Assembly (NCBI GenBank): GCA_031262485.1
Contig: JAISHO010000037.1
Span: 1-64,000, forward strand
DNA: 64,000 bases
Source of the DNA: Propionibacteriaceae bacterium
Lineage (GTDB): Bacteria > Actinomycetota > Actinomycetes > Propionibacteriales > Propionibacteriaceae
Reading direction: 5' to 3'
Shown here: in pieces, positions 13,600 through 21,448 of the stretch
Layout of the letters: the number at the start of each line of letters is the position of its first letter
How positions within the stretch are numbered: position 1 is the stretch's first letter
The notes under the pieces: generated by a model
What the model was told of the DNA's origin: nothing
The model's database searches: none
The model's input: the letters and a program-made list of their open reading frames with translations, nothing else
Made by a program: the position numbers and the translations under genes

Positions 13600-15183
13600 A
13601 TGCCCATCGACTTATCGCTCACCCACGAGGGCAGCATGTCCCTGCCCGAGAGCAAAACTCGTGAATACAAGCAAGATCTCTCTTCCCCTGCGAGGGCCAT
13701 GCGGTCCTTGGTGGCATTCGCCAACTCCGCCGGCGGGCAGTTAGTTGTCGGAGTCCACGACGATCTGCACGTCGTCGGAGTCGCCGACCCCCTCAACGAA
13801 GAAGAACGCCTAGCCAACCTCATCGCCGACTGGATCGAACCCCGCCTCGTTCCGACCATCGAACTCTCCACGGTGAACGGGAAATCGGTGCTCGTGGCCA
13901 ACGTCGCCGTCAGCGGGCGGCGCCCCCACCACATCAAAACCGAAGGCCCCGAAGCGGGCGTCTATGTGCGCCTCGGCAACACCAACCGTCAAGCCGATCC
14001 GGCGTTGATCGCCGAACTGAAGCGCGGCACACGAAGCGAATTCTTCGACAAGCTTCCCGTGCCGACGATGACGGTGGACGACCTCGACACCGAAGCCCTG
14101 TCGACGATGCTCAAACGCGACGTGGACGAGAACGTCTTACGCACGCTCTCCCTCGTCACACGCGACCAGGGACGACTCGTCCCCACGAACGGAGGCCTTC
14201 TGCTCGCAGGCAAGCACCGGGAGGAGACATTCCCCTTCGCCTGGGCCCAATGCGGACGCTTCTGGAGCCCTGAGCGCCTCGACTTTTCCGACCGAATCGA
14301 GATCCGCACCCACCTGCCTCTCATGGTGGATGAGATCATGGCATTCCTCACCAAACATGCCTTTAAGTCAGCGGAATTCGGCGACATTCGCCGCAAGGAC
14401 GTGTACTCGATCCCCGTCGAAGCGCTCCGCGAGATCATCATCAACGCCATCGTCCACGCTTCCTACTCCGGCGCCCGCTCACCCATCCGCGTCGCCTTCA
14501 TGGACGACCGCATCGAAGTGGACAACCCCGGTGGACTCATGCCCGGCCTGACCATCGACGACATCATGACGGGAGTATCAGAGATACGAAACCCCGTCCT
14601 CGCCAGAGTCTTCAGTGAAATGGACCTCATGGAGGAATGGGGCACAGGCCTCCGACGAGCAGTCCGATCACTCGGCGAATCCGGGCTCCCCGCGCCTGAG
14701 TTCATTGAACTCCCCGGCCGACTCCGCGTCATCGTCCACATCGCGAACCACCAACCAACCATCGCCGTGACCTCGAAGCCGGCCCTCAGCAGCAATCAAG
14801 AGAGTGAGCATGTGGACGACACGAGTGAGCATGTGAGTGAGCATGTACACGGCCAGAGTGAGCATGTGAGTGAGCACGTAGACCTTGAACTTGGCCCCCA
14901 CGCCATCACCCTCTTGACCACCGCCACCGACTCCCCAGCACGACGAGAAGATCTCCTAGGGGCAGCCGGGCTCACCAACGCCTACGGCAACTACAAACGA
15001 AACCTGATCCCTCTCCTCGATGCAGGACTCCTTGAACGAACGGAACCCGACAGCCCCCGCTCAACGACTCAGCGCTATCAGCTCACCGAGCAGGGCCGCC
15101 TCTACCTCGAACAGGCGTCCCCCATTCGCACAGTTCCAGGAGATGCCGATACCGAGGGGGCCGATATTCACCCCGCAATCTGA
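13600..15183 (+). CDS. AlbA_2-domain ATPase/transcriptional regulator, shorter COG2865 type
   Basis: 527 residues; ATG 13600 behind GGAGG. AlbA_2 domain at about 15-140 (ESKTREYKQDL, then FANSAGGQLVVGVHDDLHVV). The GHKL-like half follows with EALREIIINAIVHASY, DDRIEVDNPGG and EEWGTGLRRA, which correspond to the N, G1 and G2 boxes. The C-terminus is a winged helix (RREDLLGAAGL to RYQLTEQGRLYLE). A linker near 405-430 contains five EHV units, four of them SEHV, encoded by five near-identical copies of GAGTGAGCATGT. Only distantly related to the other two AlbA_2 genes here. RNA element copy 5 starts 12 bp after its stop. Confidence 0.85.
   Translation: MPIDLSLTHEGSMSLPESKTREYKQDLSSPARAMRSLVAFANSAGGQLVVGVHDDLHVVGVADPLNEEERLANLIADWIEPRLVPTIELSTVNGKSVLVANVAVSGRRPHHIKTEGPEAGVYVRLGNTNRQADPALIAELKRGTRSEFFDKLPVPTMTVDDLDTEALSTMLKRDVDENVLRTLSLVTRDQGRLVPTNGGLLLAGKHREETFPFAWAQCGRFWSPERLDFSDRIEIRTHLPLMVDEIMAFLTKHAFKSAEFGDIRRKDVYSIPVEALREIIINAIVHASYSGARSPIRVAFMDDRIEVDNPGGLMPGLTIDDIMTGVSEIRNPVLARVFSEMDLMEEWGTGLRRAVRSLGESGLPAPEFIELPGRLRVIVHIANHQPTIAVTSKPALSSNQESEHVDDTSEHVSEHVHGQSEHVSEHVDLELGPHAITLLTTATDSPARREDLLGAAGLTNAYGNYKRNLIPLLDAGLLERTEPDSPRSTTQRYQLTEQGRLYLEQASPIRTVPGDADTEGADIHPAI
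14812..14880. repeat. Short DNA repeats GAGTGAGCAYGT within an AlbA_2 gene
   Basis: Five copies of GAGTGAGCAYGT, some in tandem pairs, encode the repeated EHV units of the linker between ATPase and winged helix. Codon choice is the same in nearly all units, so the repeat is young or is constrained at DNA level. Confidence 0.75.
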
Positions 15184-15195
15184 TATCGTCGAATC

Positions 15196-15308
15196 CGACG
15201 CGATGGAGTCGCCAAAACGTTGACGCTACGGGACGAGTCCCCTGCTATACACGTGAGTAGTTGATTCAGCGGCATGCCTTCGGGGCCCCGCTAGTCCCAT
15301 CGCGTTTG
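15196..15308 (+). ncRNA. 113-nt repeated structured RNA candidate, copy 5
   Basis: Like copy 1 but with a TTCG apical loop and one change in the closing stem (A to G opposite U, pairing kept). -10 box TGA-TATCGT at 15181-15189 overlaps the stop codon of the AlbA_2 gene upstream. It is the last copy before the conserved genes. Confidence 0.65.
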
Positions 15309-15388
15309 TCTTGCCCCTGAGGCATTCGATGCGGCCTTGCTCACCTAGCTGATGATGATCACCGCTGGAGTCCAATTGGCTGAGATCG

Positions 15389-15508
15389 TCAGACACCCAA
15401 CTCGTCCATGATCTGATACACCATCTCAGTTGTGACGGTCACACCCCGGCTAGGAAAAACTGGAAACCCGTGGGCGTCTGTCGACTGCGCTTGGGCACTC
15501 TCCGTCAT
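15389..15508 (-). CDS. Small 39-residue protein, possible VapB-type antitoxin
   Basis: Starts at ATG 15508 (MTESAQAQSTDAHGFPVFPS) and ends TVTTEMVYQIMDELGV. The pattern hydrophobic-P-x-R-G-x-x-VT-x-x-M-V-x-x-(I/L)-x-x-E resembles short antitoxins paired with PIN toxins. No toxin gene follows on the minus strand, so it may be another orphan. Its small size makes the call tentative. Confidence 0.4.
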   Translation of the reverse strand: MTESAQAQSTDAHGFPVFPSRGVTVTTEMVYQIMDELGV

Positions 15509-15520
15509 CATGCGTCAAAC

Positions 15521-15799
15521 CTATGGTGTCAGCGCCACGCGACCGTCGCGGACCTCGACTCCCTCGTCGGCGAGATGTCGCGTCGCCTCCTCGACGAGGT
15601 GTTCGGCTATCGTGCCGTCGGCGCGCACGACTCGCCACCAGCAGACGTCTCCCCCATGCTGAGAGAGCACCCGGGCGACGGCGCGGGGGCCGCCCCGGCC
15701 GACGACTGCGGCGATCTCCCCGTAGGTCGAGACCTCACCGGGAGGGATCGACTCGACCGCTAGGAGCACGGCGTCGCGCATGCCGTCGATCACTCCCAT
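15521..15799 (-). CDS. Alkyltransferase-like (ATL) protein, MGMT-type DNA-binding domain
   Basis: 92 residues. IPPGEVSTYGEIAAVVGR, then PRAVARVLSQHGGDVCWWRVVRADG, match the DNA-binding domain of O6-alkylguanine methyltransferases. The PCHRVV active-site motif is replaced by WWRVV, so there is no acceptor Cys at that position. ATL proteins bind alkylated guanine and pass it to nucleotide excision repair. Normal length for an ATL; start ATG 15799. Confidence 0.8.
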   Translation of the reverse strand: MGVIDGMRDAVLLAVESIPPGEVSTYGEIAAVVGRGGPRAVARVLSQHGGDVCWWRVVRADGTIAEHLVEEATRHLADEGVEVRDGRVALTP

Positions 15800-15815
15800 T
15801 GGTCGCCCTCTTCTT

Positions 15816-16004
15816 TCAGTCGTCAGAATTTAGAGACCGCACAGCCTCTTCGAACGATGACGCCCCTGTCGCTACAAGAAGAGCGGCGAGCCCGGCCTGT
15901 GCCGCTTCTCGCCCGTGAAGCTCGCTTCCCGGCACCGTGGTGAAATCGCCCCGGCTGATCCTCTCGTCAAGCGCCTCGTAATCAGCATCCGTGTGATCAA
16001 GCAT
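15816..16004 (-). CDS. Small protein paired with a HicB-like gene
   Basis: 62 residues from ATG 16004; a TTG at 16007 is also open. MLDHTDADYEALDERISRGD, then FTTVPGSELHGREAAQAG and an Ala/Leu-rich helix. It begins right at the stop of the HicB-like gene, so the two are translationally coupled. It occupies the same position as 5211-5531, with the shared element DF-x-TV. Function unknown. Confidence 0.6.
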   Translation of the reverse strand: MLDHTDADYEALDERISRGDFTTVPGSELHGREAAQAGLAALLVATGASSFEEAVRSLNSDD

Positions 16005-16007
16005 CAA

Positions 16008-16193
16008 TCATTCCCATGCAATTCTGACGTCGAAGAACGATTTCGGGCGCCCCGTGAGCAGAGCTGCACCATCACGAACCATCGCCTCGACCTGATTCAC
16101 GCGCTTTGCCTGCGTTCTCAACCCCTCGATCTCAGGAACATTGACAATGATCCATCCCTCATATCGCTGGCAGTGTGCCGTCAACTCCATCAT
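16008..16193 (-). CDS. HicB/DUF1902-like small protein
   Basis: 61 residues; ATG 16193 is 5 nt after AAAGGA. LTAHCQRYEGWIIVNVPEIEG, then an A-rich helix to ALLTGRPKSFFDV, align well with 5562-5783 (LLTGQPESFFGV). Together with the next gene it forms the second copy of this two-gene module. It stands 25 bp after the cmk stop codon and is the first accessory gene beyond the conserved block. Confidence 0.65.
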   Translation of the reverse strand: MMELTAHCQRYEGWIIVNVPEIEGLRTQAKRVNQVEAMVRDGAALLTGRPKSFFDVRIAWE

Positions 16194-16221
16194 CAAAGTC
16201 CTTTCTCACGACCAATGTTGG

Positions 16222-16890
16222 TCACGCGGGGCGACGACCGGCTCGGTCGGCCAGGGTGAGGATTCGGGAGACGACCTCGTCGAGGGTGAGATCGGTCGAG
16301 TCGATGGTGACGACGCCATCGGCGGCGGTTTGGAAATCGACGAGGGCGGAATCGGCCTGGTCACGCTTGAGTACCTGGGCGACGAGCGCGTCGTGGCTCA
16401 TGCGGCCACCCATCTCGGCGCCGCGGCGGGCCAAGCGCACCTCCGGGTCGGCTTGGAGGAGCACGCGCACGTCGGCGTCGGGGGCAACGACGGTGGTGGT
16501 GTCGCGGCCCTCGAGGACGAAGGCGCCCTCGGCGATGATGGAGCGTTGGAGATTGACAAGGATCTCGCGGCACTCGGCGTTCGTCGAGACGGCGCTCACC
16601 CAGGTGGAGACGCTGGGCAGGCGGATCTCGTCGGTGACGTCCTGCCCGCCGATGAACACGTGCGTGTCTTCCGGATCGGTTGTGATGTCGAGATCCATCG
16701 TGCGGCAATACGCGGCGATCGCTTCCGGATCGTCGTGGTCGACGTCGTCTCTGATGCAGCCGACGGCGACCGCTCGGTACATCGCGCCTGTGTCGAGATA
16801 ACGGCAGTCGAGGATGCGGGCGACGAGCTTCGATGTCGTCGACTTGCCCGAACCGGCCGGGCCGTCGATCGCGATGGTGAAACGGGTCAT
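16222..16890 (-). CDS. cmk: Cytidylate kinase
   Basis: 222 residues from ATG 16890 behind AAAGGACC. Converts CMP and dCMP to their diphosphates using ATP. The P-loop GPAGSGKS lies at residues 10-17, followed by YLDTGAMYRAVA (substrate-binding), VLEGRDTTTVVAPDADV and the lid ARRGAEMG. It follows tyrA with 83 bp between, the usual actinobacterial order tyrA-cmk. The gene der, commonly next, is replaced by accessory DNA. Confidence 0.95.
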   Translation of the reverse strand: MTRFTIAIDGPAGSGKSTTSKLVARILDCRYLDTGAMYRAVAVGCIRDDVDHDDPEAIAAYCRTMDLDITTDPEDTHVFIGGQDVTDEIRLPSVSTWVSAVSTNAECREILVNLQRSIIAEGAFVLEGRDTTTVVAPDADVRVLLQADPEVRLARRGAEMGGRMSHDALVAQVLKRDQADSALVDFQTAADGVVTIDSTDLTLDEVVSRILTLADRAGRRPA

Positions 16891-16973
16891 GGGGGGTCCT
16901 TTCTTCGACCGTCCGCTATGCACGGCTGACAGGAGATCGTCCGCGCCTATTCTCTCCTATCGGGTGGGTTAGC

Positions 16974-18023
16974 TCAGCCGCGGACTGTCCAGCCGCTCTC
17001 TGTGAGGGCTCTCGTCAACGCGCCGGTTCTTTCGCGGGCGACGGTGATGGAGAGGTAGCCGACTTCGCGTTCAGCGGCGTGCTCGATCTCGAGGTCTTCG
17101 ACGTTGACGCCCGCCTCGGCGACGCCGGCGAACAGCTCCGCTAGGGCGCCTGGGGAGTCGGGAATTTCGACGACGACCTGCTCGGTGGCGCCGATGTCGT
17201 GGCCGTGTTTTCCGGGGAGTCGGCGGGCGCCGATGCGGCCGTAGTCGATGAAGTCGTGGACGACCTCCGGCTCGTTCAACTGGCCGACGAGTGAGACGAG
17301 GTCGTCTTGGATCGCGGCCAATTCTGCTCGCACCGCCGTCTCGTTGGCGGCGATGATCTGCTCCCATAAATCCGGGTCGCTCGCCGCGATCCGCACGACG
17401 TCGCGCAAACCCTGCCCGGCTAGGCGTAACTGGCTCGGTGACGCCTCGACGAGGCGGCCGGCCGTCAACGACGCCATGATCTGCGGCAAGTGGGAGACCT
17501 TGGCGACGGCGACGTCGTGCTCGATGGGAGTCATGATCTCCACGATCGCCCCGCAGTGGGTGGCCAGCTTCTCGACGACCTCCTGGCAGCGAGGCTCTGC
17601 CTCCGGATGCGGGGTGATGACCCACGGGCGATCATGGAAGAGGTCGCCGCGCGCCGTCAACGGGCCGCTGCGGTGCGAGCCGGCCATCGGATGGGAGCCG
17701 ATATACCGACCACAGTCGGCGGCGAGGTCGGCTAAGGCGTCAAGAATGGGCGCTTTGACGGAGCCGACGTCGGTGACGACTGCCTGCGGAAAACGGCGCA
17801 ATGCCTCCGCCACGACCGGTGCGATCGCCCGGGGCGGCACCGCGACGACGACGAGATCGACGCCCTCGGGCTCCGGATCAGCCACGTTCCCCGCGCCCAA
17901 ACCGGCCGCGACTAGGGCATGGCTGCGCTCGGCGTCATTGATGACGACGTTGACCCCGGCCTGGCGCAGGGCCAAGCCGATCGAGGCGCCGATGAGCCCG
18001 GCGCCGACGATGAGAACTGTCAC
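16974..18023 (-). CDS. tyrA: Prephenate dehydrogenase with ACT domain
   Basis: 349 residues from GTG 18023; the open frame upstream lies inside prcA and is not used. NAD-binding GAGLIGASIG at residues 7-16, then VTDVGSVKAPI and GSHPMAGSHRSGP, the substrate-binding signature. The last 68 residues (VVVEIPDSPGALAELFAGV) are an ACT domain that probably senses tyrosine. It makes 4-hydroxyphenylpyruvate from prephenate. It starts 4 bp after the prcA stop, so cotranscription is likely. Confidence 0.93.
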   Translation of the reverse strand: MTVLIVGAGLIGASIGLALRQAGVNVVINDAERSHALVAAGLGAGNVADPEPEGVDLVVVAVPPRAIAPVVAEALRRFPQAVVTDVGSVKAPILDALADLAADCGRYIGSHPMAGSHRSGPLTARGDLFHDRPWVITPHPEAEPRCQEVVEKLATHCGAIVEIMTPIEHDVAVAKVSHLPQIMASLTAGRLVEASPSQLRLAGQGLRDVVRIAASDPDLWEQIIAANETAVRAELAAIQDDLVSLVGQLNEPEVVHDFIDYGRIGARRLPGKHGHDIGATEQVVVEIPDSPGALAELFAGVAEAGVNVEDLEIEHAAEREVGYLSITVARERTGALTRALTESGWTVRG

Positions 18024-18027
18024 CGTG

Positions 18028-18918
18028 TCACTGCTCCGCGGCTTCACCGGCCGCCGGGCCAGCCTTGCGCGGCGCGCGTTTGCGCGGGCGTGAAGCCGTG
18101 TCACCGGCTGCGTCCTGGGCGGAATCAACGGAAGAAGGCGGCTCGGCAACCGTCTCTCCCCCGGCGTCCATCTCGGCAGGAGAGGCCTTCTTGCGGGTGC
18201 GTCTGGCCGGTTTGCGCTTGGGATTGAGAAGTTGAGCGACGGCATCCTCGTCGAAGCGCTGGAATTTCCTCGTCTGGCTGCGCGTGCGGTCGAGCACCCC
18301 GACCTCAAGGGAGGCGACAGTGAGGGGCTCGTCGGCGTTGCGCGGATCGGCGTTGAGAGCGGTGATCGAACAGATCAGGGCGAGCCTCAAGGGAAGATTC
18401 GGCTCGTACTGGGCGCGAAGGGCCTCGGCAATGGCCTCCTCCGCGCCGCCCATGACGGCGAAATCAGCCTCGTCGCCGACCGAACCGTCGAAGGCGATAC
18501 GGAAGATCCTGTCCTCGGCCGCCTTGTCGCCGACTTCGGCGACGACCAGCTCGACCTCCCACGGCTTCTCCATGACGGACGAGAAGATCGTGCCCAACAG
18601 CTGGGCGTAGGCGTTGGCGAGCATGCGGCCGGTGACGTCGCGTCGATCATAGGCGTAGCCGCGCACATCGGCGTGGCGGATCCCGGCGATGCGGAGATTC
18701 TCGAACTCGTTGTACCGGCCGACGGCGGCGAACCCGATACGGTCGTAGATCTCGGCCACTTTGTGGAGCGATTGCGAGCGGTTCTCCGCCACGAAGAGAA
18801 TGCCGTCCTTGTATCGCACGACCGCCACCGAGCGGCCCCGAGCGATGCCGGCCCGGGCGAAATCGGCCCGATCGCGGATCTGCTGTTCGGGTGAGACGTA
18901 GAAAGCGGGCTGTGTCAT
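18028..18918 (-). CDS. prcA: 20S proteasome alpha subunit
   Basis: 296 residues. The typical opening [20 protein letters not shown] forms the gate-lining N-terminus and H0 helix; [20 protein letters not shown] and [20 protein letters not shown] follow. The ATG overlaps the prcB stop as ATGA. About 60 residues after the normal end are Lys/Arg/Ala-rich ([19 protein letters not shown]), longer than in most alpha subunits. It forms the outer rings of the proteasome. Confidence 0.93.
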   Translation of the reverse strand: MTQPAFYVSPEQQIRDRADFARAGIARGRSVAVVRYKDGILFVAENRSQSLHKVAEIYDRIGFAAVGRYNEFENLRIAGIRHADVRGYAYDRRDVTGRMLANAYAQLLGTIFSSVMEKPWEVELVVAEVGDKAAEDRIFRIAFDGSVGDEADFAVMGGAEEAIAEALRAQYEPNLPLRLALICSITALNADPRNADEPLTVASLEVGVLDRTRSQTRKFQRFDEDAVAQLLNPKRKPARRTRKKASPAEMDAGGETVAEPPSSVDSAQDAAGDTASRPRKRAPRKAGPAAGEAAEQ

Positions 18919-19760
18919 CGGCGGGCCTCCTCGTCACTGCGCTGACGTCGTTCAAGGATCGACGCGGTGACCTCAGCCACCTTGTCATCGCTCACGCGGG
19001 CCACCCCGTTGGCCGTGGCCGTCATGACGATCGGGTAGATGCGCCGCTGCACATCCGGACCGCCGGTGGCGGAGTCGTCGTCGGCGGCGTCGAAGAGCGC
19101 CTCGACGACCACCTGGACTGCCCGCTCGACCCCCGCCTTCGGATCGTGCAGTTTCTTGAGCGAACCACGCGCGAAGACGGAACCGGAACCGACCGAATGG
19201 AAACCGAACGCCTCATAGCACCCGCCGGTGGCGTCGTAAGAGAAGATGCGCCCCTTCTTGCGGTCGAGATCCCAACCGACGAACAAGGGGACGACGACAA
19301 AACCCTGCATCGCCAAGCCGAGATTGCCGCGGATCATCGTGGCGAGCCGGTGAGCCTTCCCGTCGATCGTCAGAGGGAACCCCTCGATCTTCTCGTAATG
19401 CTCCAACTCGACGCGGAACAGTTTGACCAAGTCGATGGCGAGTCCTGCGGAACCGGCGATGCCGATGGCGGTGTAATCGTCGGCCATGTAGACCTTCTCG
19501 ATGTCGCGCTGAGCGATCATCGACCCCATCGTCGCCCGCCGGTCGCCGGCGATGACGACGCCATCGGGGCAGGTGACCGCCACAATCGTCGTCGCATGCG
19601 GCGCCAAGTCGCCGGCCGACGTCGCCGTCGCCGTAGGATCGGGCAGCAGGTCGCGTTGGGTGTGGGCGAGGAACTCGGTGAACGAGCTGCCGAGCCCGCC
19701 CAGGGCCGTCAATTCCGGGAGCCCCTGCCGGGAAGAATGAGAATTCGCGTGTCGAGACAT
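18915..19760 (-). CDS. prcB: 20S proteasome beta subunit (catalytic)
   Basis: 281 residues from ATG 19760 behind GGGGG. A 56-residue propeptide precedes [20 protein letters not shown], so the mature N-terminal nucleophile is Thr57, the same position as in mycobacteria. [26 protein letters not shown] and [13 protein letters not shown] segments follow. It forms the inner rings and cleaves proteins delivered by the ATPase. The gene pup usually sits just upstream and is not there. Confidence 0.93.
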   Translation of the reverse strand: MSRHANSHSSRQGLPELTALGGLGSSFTEFLAHTQRDLLPDPTATATSAGDLAPHATTIVAVTCPDGVVIAGDRRATMGSMIAQRDIEKVYMADDYTAIGIAGSAGLAIDLVKLFRVELEHYEKIEGFPLTIDGKAHRLATMIRGNLGLAMQGFVVVPLFVGWDLDRKKGRIFSYDATGGCYEAFGFHSVGSGSVFARGSLKKLHDPKAGVERAVQVVVEALFDAADDDSATGGPDVQRRIYPIVMTATANGVARVSDDKVAEVTASILERRQRSDEEARR

Positions 19761-20179
19761 CACCCCCAGCCTACTGGAGAGCGCTGCCGTCTATGGAAAC
19801 AATCCCAACGCTGATGGGGGGATGTTCTCGGGTGGACGCAACACAGCTACGTTAAGGCATCAGAAGACTGTGCCCGCGAATATTCCATTAGGACCGTGTC
19901 ACCAGTGATCTGTGACCTCGTCGCCGCTTCATAAACCGTTCCCGGGTGAAGTCTGACCGCTAATTCCACGAGAACCGCTCGTTCATCCGACGTCCGGAAG
20001 GGTTACTCCGGCGACGCCGACTAGTGGTCTTTCGCGTCTCAATGGTGAGGTTCGGGGTGTTCGGTGGGGTGTCCAGCAAGGCGGAGGAGGAGCCGGTAGT
20101 GGACCTACCGGTGACGACGACAACGTGGCTGGGGGCCACACCGGGCGCCACGAACACGGCATTGAGACGCGACAGGCCA
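19761..20179. other. Gene-free gap where pup and dop would be expected
   Basis: About 420 bp without a convincing gene on either strand. In particular no short frame ending in GGQ or GGE (the Pup C-terminus) is present, and no Dop or Mpa motif is visible. The open frames here are low-complexity. Confidence 0.6.
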
Positions 20180-21358
20180 CTAAACCTCCGGGGCGACCCA
20201 TCCCTCGACGCCGCGTGGGCGGGGGCCGTCGTAATCCGGGCCATAGGCGCCGGGCGCGGGGCGGCTGCGCTTGAGCGGGGCGCTCACACCGTCTGCCAAG
20301 CGGCGGGTGTGGATGATGAACCCGGTGTGCCCTCTCGCGCCGTGGCCGGGGCGGATCGAGAGGCCCTCGGCGTGCCACTCGCGGATGTTGATCTCGATGG
20401 CGCGCGGCTCCGTCCACCCGCCGTGGGCGCGGATCGTGTCCATCGTGCGGCCCATCTGCGTCGTCGTCGCGACATAGCAGCACAGATAACCGCCGGGGGC
20501 GAGATGGTCGTGCACCGCCTCAATACATTCCCAGGGGGCGAGCATATCGAGAATGGCGCGGTCGACGATTTCCTCACCGATCGATTCGACGAGGTCGCCG
20601 ACCCTCAATTCCCACGCCGGGTGGGGGCCGCCGTAGAAATGCTCGATATTCTTCCTGGCGATCTCGGCGAAATCCTCACGTCGCTCATAGGAATAGAGTT
20701 TCCCCTCCGCGCCGATGGCGCGCAGAATCGACAAACTGAGCGCCCCTGAACCGGCGCCCGCCTCCAACACCCGGGCGCCGGGGAAGATATCGGTGAACAT
20801 GAGAATGTACGAGGCGTCTTTGGGGTAGATGACGGTCGCGCCACGCGGCATCGAGACGGTGAATTCCTCGAGCAAAGGCCGCATGACGGTGAAAGGATAA
20901 CCCCCCGTCGTTTTCGCGATGACACCCTCCGGGCCCCCGATGAGGGAATCGTGGTCGATGATGCCCTTCGTCGAATGGAATTGAGCACCCGGGGTCAACT
21001 TGATCGAATGACGCCTGCCCTTCGGATCGCTCAAACTGACCCGCTCCCCCGCCGTCAATGGGCCCCGGTGAACCCCGGAGAGACGATCGGCCGGGGGAAG
21101 ATGACTCCCCTCGGATGCGACGACGTCATCCCTGGAGATTTCCTTTTCTCGGGACGACGACATATCTCCGGAAGCCAGAGGTTCCCCAGCCTCATCGTCC
21201 GTGGGCGCCTCAGCGGATCGTGCGCGCACATCCTCACTCGACTCGATGGTCTGCGGCTCGGGCCCACGGTTCGCTCCGACCTCGTCGCCGAAACTGAAAT
21301 CGGGCGTCGGCTCACCGGCGGGCACAGCGGATTCGGCGGTGGTGAACAATTCAGTCAT
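20180..21358 (-). CDS. trmI: tRNA (adenine-58-N1)-methyltransferase TrmI
   Basis: 392 residues from ATG 21358, behind GAGGA. The TrmI body starts near residue 95 (GPLTAGERVSLSDPKGRRHS), with the SAM-binding loop VLEAGAGSGALSLSILRAIG, the acidic VYSYE-type strand (LYSYERREDF), and ILDMLAPWE. It makes m1A58 in the T-loop of tRNAs. The first 95 residues are a low-complexity acidic extension absent from typical members. Its neighbourhood with the proteasome genes is common in actinobacteria. Confidence 0.92.
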   Translation of the reverse strand: MTELFTTAESAVPAGEPTPDFSFGDEVGANRGPEPQTIESSEDVRARSAEAPTDDEAGEPLASGDMSSSREKEISRDDVVASEGSHLPPADRLSGVHRGPLTAGERVSLSDPKGRRHSIKLTPGAQFHSTKGIIDHDSLIGGPEGVIAKTTGGYPFTVMRPLLEEFTVSMPRGATVIYPKDASYILMFTDIFPGARVLEAGAGSGALSLSILRAIGAEGKLYSYERREDFAEIARKNIEHFYGGPHPAWELRVGDLVESIGEEIVDRAILDMLAPWECIEAVHDHLAPGGYLCCYVATTTQMGRTMDTIRAHGGWTEPRAIEINIREWHAEGLSIRPGHGARGHTGFIIHTRRLADGVSAPLKRSRPAPGAYGPDYDGPRPRGVEGWVAPEV

Positions 21359-21448
21359 ATCGTCCTCTTCAGGAGTGAGGCCTCTTCGGGGATGAGACCT
21401 CATCGGGGGTCGGGGCTCGACGGAGAAACCCTTCAATGAGCGGCATTT

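Noticed and set aside
9128..15308. The 113-nt elements as integron attC sites
   Set aside because: They separate gene modules and have paired ends with AAC and GTT, but the 5' RYYYAAC fits only one copy, the 3' end is GTTTGYC rather than GTTRRRY, the interior has several hairpins, and no integrase is present.
9128..15308. The elements as retron RNAs or a CRISPR array
   Set aside because: No reverse transcriptase or cas gene is in the window, and spacing of 0.8-1.9 kb is unlike a CRISPR array.
16960..16985. A tRNA-like GGGTTAGCTCAG stretch after tyrA
   Set aside because: The rest of a cloverleaf is missing, and the bases belong to the end of tyrA. No tRNA or rRNA gene was found in the window.
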